The notes under the pieces: generated by a model
The model's database searches: none
What the model was told of the DNA's origin: nothing
What the model saw: the letters and a program-made list of their open reading frames with translations, nothing else
Made by a program: the position numbers and the translations under genes
Shown: positions 11,601 through 19,807 of the stretch, one piece after another
Layout: the number at the start of each line of letters is the position of its first letter
How positions within the stretch are numbered: position 1 is the first letter of the stretch
Origin: Antedon mediterranea
Taxonomy: Eukaryota > Echinodermata > Crinoidea > Comatulida > Antedonidae
Assembly (NCBI RefSeq): GCF_964355755.1
Contig: NC_092680.1
Coordinates: 501,001-565,000, forward strand
Direction of reading: 5' to 3'
DNA: 64,000 nucleotides

Positions 11601-14600
11601 AAGCACTCCTAAGGGGCCCTCCAAAGCTGGGTAGTTGCATTGGGGCTGTTCATGTTCTGGGGCTCCTGGTTAGCCATTATACCACTGTGCACACTACAGG
11701 TTGAATTTCAATGATTTGACCTGGCACCTTACCTTACACAAGCTTTGTCTAATACTGTTGCTCCATAGTTTGACTGAATTGAATCAACATCTTGCTTTGT
11801 TGGTCTTTCTATTAAACTCATGATTCTTTCTATTTGATTAAATGTAGATGTACCAGGAAAAAGGGGCTTTCCCTTTAATAGTTCAGCAAGAATACAGCCT
11901 ACACTCCACATGTCCACTCCTTTAGTATATCTACAAAATACAAACAATAGTAATACTGTATCAACTACTTCACTTCTTATACTCGATTCAGTTGGAAATT
12001 TGTTTTTAGGCTTAGCTATAAAATCAAAGTAGAGTTTCACAGTTGTCAGACCATAGCTCTGGTGGTAGAAAAAGTCGGATAAGTACTGGTGGTCTAGTGT
12101 ACACATCTGGCTTGTGTACACTTGAGAGACCCCAGTGCATCTTTTAGAAAAGTAGTGGGTTACCCTGGTATACTGGCCCCTGAATTGACTAATACTGTAC
12201 CTTTTTGAAGCCAGAAGAATTTCTGGAGCACGATACCATCTAGTTGCTACATATTCAGTAAGGGCTGGGTTGGCTTGATCAAAATCATCATCTAATTGAG
12301 TTATTGAGCGGGCTAGACCAAAATCAGCTAGTTTTAAAAAACACTCTGAATCCAGTAGTATATTTGACGGCTGCAAAAAAAATTTTTACTGATTATAAAT
12401 GATGCAATCTTTATCATTGTAGAAAAAACTCACAAACCTTGCTAATCAATTTTTTGTTTAAAATCTCGAATCACGATTTAATCCACACCATTTAAAGAGT
12501 GCATGGCCTCTTCAACAAATCTGGATTGTCTAAACACATACATAGGATGTAAATCCCATTTTGTGGATTTTGAGGGCTTACCCTGGTACCATACAAATGA
12601 CTAGCACTTTTTGTTTATGTGTTTTTTCTACCTTTATGATATCAAAATCAATCAAATCAAGTATATTACCTTCTTATCTCTGTGTATAACATTTCCAGAG
12701 TGCAAGTATTTTGTTGCCTTTAAAAGTTGGTACATAATGTACCTTTTGTGTACATCCTTTAGAATTCCACCTTTCTTTATCACTGCATGTAAGTCAGTAT
12801 CTAAAAACAAAAGATTTTAGATATGAAAAATTAAAATGTTAATAATTACTGCATGGTTTTCTTCATTTCATTATAGTATATTAGCAATAACTATTAATTA
12901 ATTAAAATTTGATAAACCAGTACCCCATGAAAAATGTGTTTAAACATAGGATAACCTCTCTGATATATTTTAAGGGAGTGGGGCGGGGGGTATCATTCCC
13001 ATCTTCATATACAAAAGAGGATACCATATAATCAGAATTTGTTTAGGGAATTTGTAATTGAATGAATTAGCTGGCTCTCGAAAGGAGAATGCTTTTCTTT
13101 TTTTCATCTCCTCAGAGATGCAAGCATTGTTATGAATAAAATTTATTTTATAAACTTGCAATGCCAAACTCTATTAACATATTGTACTTATACTTACCCA
13201 TAAATTCAAATACTAGGTAAATATCTTTGTCATTCTCTGCTCTCATAACATTCAATAACTTCACAATATTTTCATGTCCACTAAATTCCTAGTTAAAAAG
13301 ATTTCCATAAGTCTTAATCTTAATATCATTGTATGACAGCCTGTCTGTTTCTAGTGAGTCAGATATTGTTGACTGTATAATTAGTAACCATACAGTATGC
13401 TAACCTCTGTCTACACTATAAAACCATATATGGACATGATGATGTCATATCACTACCATATTTGGGAACATCACACTTTTTTTGTCAAACTAGTTTGATA
13501 GTGTAGACAGAGCTTTAGACGATTGTAAACAATGTGAGATAGAAAAGTTTAATTTGTAGCAGTACAGAAAAAAAAACTTAAATAAATATATAATAATATA
13601 AGAAAAATTACATACCTGAAGAAACATTATTTCTCTGAAAGTTCGCTGAAAAAGTTCATTAAAAAAATTATAAAAACCACTAAAAAAACATGTTTCTGTA
13701 CATTACAGTTTAAAAAAAAATTAATGACAATGAAATGAATATTTTCTTATGAAAATTTCTTATATTTTTCAAATGAGGTTCATTTTAAAATTAGATATGC
13801 ACACATACAGTACATACTTTGTTATACATGACTGATCAAACAGGGCTTTAAAACTGGTAATTGATTTACGACATTTATACCGGAAGGGAAAATTCAATTT
13901 TGCATGCATTTGGGGCTTTGATTCTATTGTATTGTAGTTCCCGATAACTAGTATTCTTACAATAACATACCTGAGCGTCAGTCTGATTTCTAAAGGCATC
14001 AAATATTTTCTTTAAGGCAACAACTTCTCCCGTTTTCCTATCTATCGCTTTCCATACAATTCCATATGCCTTGACAAATATAATTAAGATTTAATATCAA
14101 AATCAAAATACACAATTTCTTTATTACTCGATGGCATTTATTTTATTGCTTTGAATTATTTGTTTGGTGAGTGAATTGCAAGTTATAAATTTAAGCTTTA
14201 TAAACAGCTCAGCTGAAATAACTGGCAGCCATCAATATGATCAGACACCACAGAAAATTTAATATTAATTTTATAGGAATTATTGATAAATATTGTCTGC
14301 ACTATCTAGGCCTATGCCTAGCCTAGGTAGGCCTACATCAATTCTTTCTATTATAAATTGAGTCAATAAAACCAATTTTAAAAACTATTAGGCCTAGTAG
14401 GTAGGCTAGGCCTGGCTTTCTATATAGGTCTAGTAGTAGAGGGAGGGGCCTAGTGTGACAGGGACAGGGCCTACTAGGCCTAGGCCTAGTTAGTAGAGGC
14501 TAGGCCTACTAGCCTTAAAAATATATTTTAAAAGAACAATGTAAAAGATAAAGACCCGAACATATAACTTACTCCTTTTCCTAGTCTTTTTTTAATTTCA

Positions 14601-14638
14601 TATTTTTTCATCACATGGTCTTCAATATCTGAACTCAT
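5639..14638 (-). CDS. MAPK15: MAPK15 (ERK7/ERK8), atypical MAP kinase, complete, 14 exons
   Basis: Atypical MAP kinase associated with basal bodies, cilia and autophagy; Ser/Thr kinase with an autophosphorylated TEY loop. Exons (minus): 14638-14573, 14069-13971, 13645-13616, 13288-13198, 12800-12670, 12370-12201, 11930-11733, 9291-9157, 8911-8806, 8530-8335, 7613-7518, 6881-6781, 6313-6164, 5845-5639. Total 1776 nt, 591 aa plus stop, phases consistent. Visible motifs: glycine loop GKGAYG (20-25), VALKK lysine 42, HRD 135-137, DFG 155-157, activation loop TEY 177-179 in [14 protein letters not shown], then [17 protein letters not shown] and HPYVAR near residue 302. The long Ser/Thr/Arg-rich tail ends [17 protein letters not shown], resembling the vertebrate MAPK15 C terminus. 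The exon 13 donor (GTAACA) is weak and that boundary is the least certain. Intron 7 contains the 60-bp minisatellite; intron 6 is 270 nt and stop-free. Confidence 0.95.
5951..6096. repeat. MITE family 1, copy C (MAPK15 intron 13)
   Basis: Nearly full length: TTAGGCCTTGTCTAGACTAT at the left, the double CACTACCA/ATACCATATTTGGGCA module, and TTTTTTTGTCAAAC at the right. It lies about 70 bp from the exon 13 donor. Confidence 0.75.
7291..7440. repeat. MITE family 2, copy 1 (MAPK15 intron 11)
   Basis: 150-bp palindromic element. The left end GCCAATATACACAGACGAGT with GGTAACGGTAATG is mirrored by CCGTTACCGCTCGTCTGTGT and AAATTGGC. A second copy is at 35901-36407. The right end carries an open reading frame by chance; the real exon starts at 7518. 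Confidence 0.75.
7660..7820. repeat. MITE family 1, copy D (full length)
   Basis: Best preserved copy. Terminal repeats AAGCTCTGTCTACACTATCA and GATGGTGTAGACAGAACTT are both flanked by TTAA. The internal GTGATGTGTCC...GGGCACATCAC forms a second, inner inverted repeat. Confidence 0.85.
8676..8765. repeat. MITE family 1, copy E (short, internally rearranged)
   Basis: Starts TCTATCTACACTATCAAACT and contains GTGATGTGCCCAAATATGG. It is shorter than other copies; the right end runs into unrelated sequence near MAPK15 exon 9. Confidence 0.6.
9598..11637. repeat. 60-bp minisatellite, 34 copies, in MAPK15 intron 7
   Basis: Thirty-four head-to-tail 60-bp units, each starting GTGGCGCAACACACAGGGTT on the plus strand. 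They differ at only two visible positions (CCCT/CCAT/CCCC near base 40; CAGGG/CAAGG near base 16). Because 60 is divisible by 3, one minus-strand frame is open through the whole array: a 701-codon frame from 11624 to 9519 repeating a 20-residue unit containing [19 protein letters not shown]. It sits between spliced exons at 11733 and 9291, so I treat it as intronic and non-coding. Flanks carry a short inverted repeat, GGTGCACAGTG (left) and CACTGTGCAC (right). Confidence 0.97.
13404..13516. repeat. MITE family 1, copy F (MAPK15 intron 3)
   Basis: CCTCTGTCTACACTATAAAA on the left and ACTAGTTTGATAGTGTAGAC with AGAGCTTT on the right. The left internal segment is deleted relative to copy D. Confidence 0.8.
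14300..14520. repeat. Cluster of AGGCCTAG palindromes in MAPK15 intron 1
   Basis: More than ten overlapping TAGGCCTA/AGGCCTAG octamers within about 220 bp. Similar clusters occur at 3660-3780, 17780-17860, 28370-28590 and 29560-29640. This looks like a genome-wide sequence habit rather than a specific element. Confidence 0.6.
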
Positions 14639-15772
14639 CGTAATTGTTTTCTATACAAAATAAAAGTAAAATAGTTGCTCAGGCCAGGCCTCACAATAGC
14701 AGAAATCTTCTGCCTGCGCTGTCCACTTTTTGCCGCCGTGGAATTTGTTTTTGTCAACATCAACATTTACGCGCGGAGCAGAAAGTAAACCCTTCATTTT
14801 TCATTGATAGGATATTTTATTATACAAAATAATACATTTTTCAAAACACAACATTATAGTATGTGAATTATAATACTATTCTTTAAATATTAAGTATCAA
14901 TTCATAATTTAAGTGAATTAAATTAGAAGACGCGGATTGATATTATTTTATTGATGATCGCCGCCATCTTGTTTTTCACGGTCCACTGTTTTTCTTCATT
15001 TCGTTGTTTACACGATGCCATAGCAACAATCGTTACATACAATTAAAGATGTATTGTCCCCTTGAAAAAATTATTCTTACAAATTTTTTTTTAATATGCC
15101 ATTTTATTGTCACCTAATAGTTATTAACTTTGACCAAAAATTAGATCGAAAACAAATAGTCAAATTGGTTTTTATTGGTTGAATTTAACCATTTATTTTG
15201 TCATTTTATAAGTAAAAACATTAATTTTTTTCGTTTATTTTTCTACGGAAGTGATTAACTTTATTAAAACTACAAAAGAATATATTCAAAATCTGATTTT
15301 ATTATTCTTTATTTTTTTTGTTTTTGGGGACAATACATTTTTAATTACCGGACCATAACAAATCAGAATTTTCCTATTATATGTCTATGCGCATTATGTT
15401 AGCTTTTAACGTCAACTAAATAATTAATAATGAATAAGCTGCTAAAAGTATTTTTCTAATCTTGCACACATAACAAAAGATAAATAAAATAGTATACAAA
15501 CTTATTAGTTCATTTCCTTTTATTAAAAAATAAAAACTACTTAACATGATCATTTCAGAAACTATATTCTTGCTGAACTAGGATTTTTCTTTTTTTTCTT
15601 TTACTGAATTTTACTGTTCCAAATTTGCTGGATGAATGTGTAACAAATAATAAGGGAAGCACCCCCTCTATATACAGTATACCACTGGTCAAGCCTTTGA
15701 GAGAAATTCTTATTAAATATTTTGTTTGCGATTGTTCAATATAACAATTCTTTGGAGAAAAAGTGTTTAACG
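14639..15772. other. Intergenic: MAPK15 promoter region and TMEM14 downstream flank
   Basis: No coding sequence recognised. The MAPK15 5' UTR and promoter must lie here, with GC-richer patches at 14700-14790 and 14930-15040. Beyond about 15050 the sequence is plain AT-rich DNA. Confidence 0.5.
15012..15027. promoter_or_regulatory. X-box (RFX)-like motif upstream of MAPK15
   Basis: ACGATGCCATAGCAAC resembles the RFX palindrome RYYNYY-N(1-3)-RRNRAC: the right half AGCAAC fits and the left half GATGCC has one mismatch. It lies about 375 bp upstream of the MAPK15 start codon. RFX factors drive ciliary genes, so the place makes sense, but the motif is short. Confidence 0.3.
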
Positions 15773-15778
15773 TTTATT
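15773..15778 (-). terminator. Polyadenylation signal AATAAA, TMEM14 gene
   Basis: AATAAA on the minus strand, 67 nt past the TMEM14 stop codon. It is the nearest canonical hexamer downstream, so a short 3' UTR is likely. Confidence 0.55.
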
Positions 15779-15844
15779 AACTGAAACATTTTGCAAAGTT
15801 GTGACAGTACATTCTCCATACTGCACTCGGTAGAGCGTCCTCTA

Positions 15845-16005
15845 CTAGTTCTTGTAAGTCAACCGATATCCATACCTCACCACCATCATAACACTAAAAA
15901 AGAAATACAGAGAATAATATCTCATTAGTTACTGTCTATTTTATTTAGAAAGGTAATTGGTTTGGTAATGTCTTTCTTTTATTTCTTTTCTTTCTTCTAT
16001 CTTCT

Positions 16006-16036
<31 letters not shown>

Positions 16037-17974
16037 GTCATGTATATTTCCAATCTGTTCAGTTTGATTAATATAGAAAAAACTATCACTACCACATTTA
16101 AGAATATCACCACCATACTTGGGCACATCACACGTTTTTGTCAAACTAGTTTGATAGTGTAGACAGAGCTTAAAAATGATTGAAGACAGAGCTTTAAGGT
16201 GCAAAAATGGGACATCAGTTCACAACTTCATTAAAAAAAATTGTTAGGCCACTGAACCCCCACCCATCCTCTACCCGAACTATTACAAAATGCTTTACCT
16301 TATTGCAGCTACCAATCCTGCTGGCATAAACTTGCCACTCTTTACAAACCTCATTCCCATAACACCACCTAGAACTGCTGATGTTCCTGTTGCGTGAAAG
16401 AAGGAATGAGATACCATTCAGATTATTATTAAGCGGTAAAAGAATATTGATAACTAATGGATACAGGCATTACATTACAAATTAAAAATAATATACAGAT
16501 AAACAGGTTGGCATTTTTCAATATTTGCTTATAATCCATTATTTATAGTAATATGCAATTGATCGATCTTCACTAAGAAATTTAGAATTCTGTCTTTGCT
16601 TAAGTCAAGATAGTGTGCTTATGTGAAACACTGAGAATCTATTATATCAAATTATTTTTATCTTATGGAATAGACTTTAGGCCATTTTTAAAACTAACTT
16701 GATAAATGACGTATAATGTTATTCATTTCACTGCATTCATTCAAACACTGTAGTGTAATCCAATCAAATAAGATAAAGAAAACGGATTCTTTTGGAAAAA
16801 AAATAAAAAAAATAAAATATAATAATACTACATTTTTTTGAAATTTAATTTTGTATATATTTCAAATAAATGAATTTTGTGACTACTAGCAACTTACCCA
16901 GAATAACATGAACGTTTCTTGGGTTATTTGAGGTAAGAGATGCACCATACCCTGCCAAACTGCCAAATAGTAATCCCATTGCAAGAGACATCGCACTACC
17001 TATTAACATCTATCATTAGTTTTTCTATATTTAAAAGTTATATACAAAAAATGTGCATTTATTCATATTTTAAAAATCATTTTATACTAAAACTATTTTA
17101 TTATATTATTACATTATTTTATCCTGTAATTGGTGTTTGTAGGATGGAAATAAATAAAATTAATAAAATGAAATTAATAATAAATATTTAATGGTTGCTC
17201 TTTCTTTACTAAATACGTCTTTACTGTCACGTCATACAGTACTGTCACGTCATACAGTACTGTCACGTCATACAGTACTGTCACGTCATACAGTACTGTC
17301 ACGTCATACAGTACTGTCACGTCATACAGTACTGTCACGTCCCGGGGTCACGTCATACAGTACTGTCACGTCATACAGTACTGTCACGTCATACAGTACT
17401 GTCACGTCATACAGTACTGTCACGTCATACAGTACTGTCACGTCATACAGTACTGTCACGTCATACAGTACTGTCACGTCATACAGTACTGTCACGTCAT
17501 ACAGTACTGTCACGTCATACAGTACTCACAGTAAAAATGCACTGCATTACAGTAAAATCTAATTTCAGTGTTTCTGGTTGTTGGGTAGAGTTTTATCAGT
17601 AAAATCCTTCAAATTGAAATATTATTTTAAAAAAGAATAATTTCTGAGAATATAGAGCGGCAGTATATTGGCTTATTGCAACTTCACTAGTTTCCAGTAC
17701 CTGTATGCAACATTGCACATGCCGCCTGGTGGGCCGAAACGTCCATGGACCCTGCTTCGCATAGCTAACTATCCCTACAGTAGGCCTACTAACAGTAAAA
17801 AGGATTAGCCAGAGGTATGGCCAGGCCTAGCTACCGTAGCTAGTAGCAGGCCTACCGTCGTCGTTACGTAAAACATTGCAATATTTATATAGTTAAAATA
17901 CCTGCTTTCACATATCCCATAACACCGCCTGCAGCTACAAGAGCAGCATAACCAAAGCCTAAAATATCAGTCAT
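15845..17974 (-). CDS. TMEM14: TMEM14-family small transmembrane protein, complete, 4 exons
   Basis: Small multi-pass protein of the TMEM14 (UPF0136) family; vertebrate TMEM14C is a mitochondrial inner-membrane protein needed for protoporphyrin import and heme synthesis. Exons (minus): 17974-17902, 16999-16898, 16386-16299, 15893-15845; 312 nt, 103 aa, typical family length. The start MTDILGFGYAALVAAGG is followed by VMGYVKAGS. Later come AMGLLFGSLAGYGA, NNPRNVHVILGTSAVLGGVM, and RFVKSGKFMPAGLVAAIS with MMVVRYGYR near the end. Four hydrophobic, glycine-rich helices are apparent, and the KSGKFMPAGL signature is clear. Whether it is orthologous to TMEM14A or TMEM14C cannot be settled here, so the symbol is generic. 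Intron 1 contains an 18-bp tandem array. Confidence 0.93.
16005..16037. repeat. T11-G22 homopolymer block
   Basis: A T run followed directly by 22 G in TMEM14 intron 3, abutting a MITE fragment. G-runs of this length are rare, so assembly or sequencing slippage is possible. Confidence 0.8.
16083..16172. repeat. MITE family 1, copy G (right half, TMEM14 intron 3)
   Basis: ATCACTACCACATTTAAGAA through GGGCACATCACACG to the right terminus AGTTTGATAGTGTAGACAGA with GCTTAA. The left half is missing and the G22 tract lies 45 bp to the left. Confidence 0.75.
17223..17527. repeat. 18-bp minisatellite with TGACGTG motifs, TMEM14 intron 1
   Basis: About 17 units of CTGTCACGTCATACAGTA: six perfect copies, one broken by CCCGGGG at 17341-17347, then ten more. 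Each holds the self-complementary-like core CAGTACTG and, on the minus strand, ATGACGTGAC (a CRE/ATF6-type half-site). It is open in a frame on both strands because 18 is a multiple of 3; I do not call a protein. Confidence 0.95.
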
Positions 17975-18049
17975 TCTGTTTTCGGAAAGGCAGTGATTCT
18001 AGATATATTTTTTGCAAGAAGTAGCAATAATTTATATCCAGGTACGTCT

Positions 18050-18058
18050 ACCGGAAGT
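18050..18058 (+). promoter_or_regulatory. ETS-type motif ACCGGAAGT near TMEM14 start
   Basis: ACCGGAAGT, about 76 bp upstream of the TMEM14 start codon, with a related ACCGGATGCGCGCG 25 bp further upstream. ETS sites of this form are typical of TATA-less housekeeping promoters. Confidence 0.4.
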
Positions 18059-19548
18059 AAAGTACAAGTTCGTATACCGGATGCGCGCGAGGAAGTCGCT
18101 CACTAAATACCATATTCGGTATGAGGGCGCTTATCTTGTAGGGTGCTTATTTTTCAACATTTTTTCAACGTGAAACAGGAAAATAATTGTATTTATGATA
18201 ATAATTGATAATAATAATAATAAATAATATTGATAAATCAATTTAATTGTTAAAACGATTATAGCATGATGGTTTAATAAAGGCCCATGCATATACAAGG
18301 ACGATTACTAGATAAATGCATTTATTTTACTTAGGAAAAAAAAAATTTGACAAGTTTTGATCTTAGAATTTAGGATAACTCTATTTACTGCCTTAGATGA
18401 AAATAATATTTTCATACGTCCAATAATGAAGTCATGATTTGAGAGGAAAATTATAGATTTAGTTTAATGGCTGATTCGTAAAGCAGTTGTGAAGACGCAC
18501 TGAATGCAATTTTAATATGATTGTATAAATGTATTTTTAATGTATTTGGCGGCAATATAAATTATTTAATTAATTTGTCAACACAATACACAATGTTTTG
18601 TGTTTGTGCAAACAATAATGTAATTATTTATAATGTAAATTTGTCTCCTAATTTAGGCCTACTCTCAATTCATAAATGAGTAAAAAACAAAATATGAAAA
18701 CAAATTTTGGTCGAAATCCGTGTGGTGGGAGAGGGGTTAAATCTGATAGATCCATGGTTAAATCCGTCTTAATCAGGGACCCGCCGTAGCTTAATGTTCA
18801 CAAAAGTAGTTATGACAACTTAGCCCAAACAGGATAAGAACAATGTGTGGCATCATGGAACTATATGGTGGCATTAATCATAAGAAGCTACTTAAAGATT
18901 TCACACTCCTCTTTATTTAGAAACGATCCTTTTATTTAGTTTGGTTAACGTTTAAGTAGTCGGTTAAATTTACTGCAACACTGGAGAGTTCTATACCGAT
19001 CTGGTATTTCTAATTATTGTGATTTACTACTGAAATATTTTAATTACTATCTTTGACGGTGTTACGAGTAATTTTGAGAAGTATCTGATCTGAAAAAAGA
19101 TTTTAAACTGAACTTAATAATAAAGAATAATGAATATCGTATACATTCAATAAATAGCCACTATTCGTCTGTAACAATCAAAGGAGACACACCATACAGA
19201 ATTCTTTTATTGTCCAAGAAAATGGAAATGACATTGATCATGGCTGCCAAATACAAATCTTAAATTATGGAGATATTAGTCTTAAATCGTAATCTCTTCT
19301 TAATTATCGAAGTTTGTCTGTTTATCAACAGAATATTGAATAGATAAAACATATAAATATGTCTAACGAAGATTATTAATTTATTTTAGTATGATAAACA
19401 AAATATATGTCGATACGATCATTGTTGTACCAATTATTAATATTATTATTCATCAAGCAAGATATTAAACACGTCATCCTTAACAGGAAAGGGAGATTGC
19501 GGTTCTTATTGTACCTATGGTACCTATTGTTATTATTCACGGTCACAG

Positions 19549-19556
19549 TATATAAG
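19549..19556 (+). promoter_or_regulatory. Possible TATA box, POFUT1
   Basis: TATATAAG about 250 bp before the chosen POFUT1 start codon. AATATAAATT near 19628 is an alternative. The 5' UTR start is unknown, so this is tentative. Confidence 0.2.
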
Positions 19557-19807
19557 TACACGTGGAGGGTAAACGTTGGCCACCCTATTTAAGAAGGTGC
19601 GGTAGAGGGTAACAATAGGTCTATAGAATATAAATTCCATACAACAATAGATTACTGATTTATCTACCTTTAGTTATGCTAATTTACCTGACTCTCATGA
19701 ATGATTTCTAGCAACTTATGTGGCGTTATCGTAAGCCATCGTCGCATTCAGCCGGTTGCAGACGTTCAGTTAGTAGTACATTAAAAGCCTACCTACAAGT
19801 ATACAAG

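Larger units (their letters stand above)
17975..19807. other. Divergent intergenic region, TMEM14 - POFUT1
   Basis: The two start codons are 1.8 kb apart on opposite strands. The TMEM14-proximal 150 bp is GC-richer and has ETS-type sites; the middle (18140-19500) is AT-rich with (AAT)n and no recognised gene; the POFUT1-proximal part has TATA-like sequences. Small open frames near 19376-19592 occur on both strands over one another and look like chance. Confidence 0.5.

Noticed and set aside
9519-11624. 701-codon minus-strand open frame made of 20-residue repeats
   Set aside because: It is produced by a 60-bp tandem array whose length is a multiple of 3. It lies within a MAPK15 intron bounded by good splice sites, has no homology I recognise, and changes among copies are not biased to silent sites.
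12020-12200. Separate exon of MAPK15 encoding [16 protein letters not shown]
   Set aside because: Kinase motifs on either side join seamlessly without it ([14 protein letters not shown]); it is intron sequence, though stop-free, and is reported as a retention candidate instead.
17191-17562. Open frames on both strands with LSRHTV/VTSYST or DVTVLY repeats
   Set aside because: Created by the 18-bp array; no splice or start context.
19718-19807. Earlier in-frame ATG for POFUT1
   Set aside because: It would place 30 mostly basic residues before the signal peptide; the start at 19808 gives a standard ER signal.
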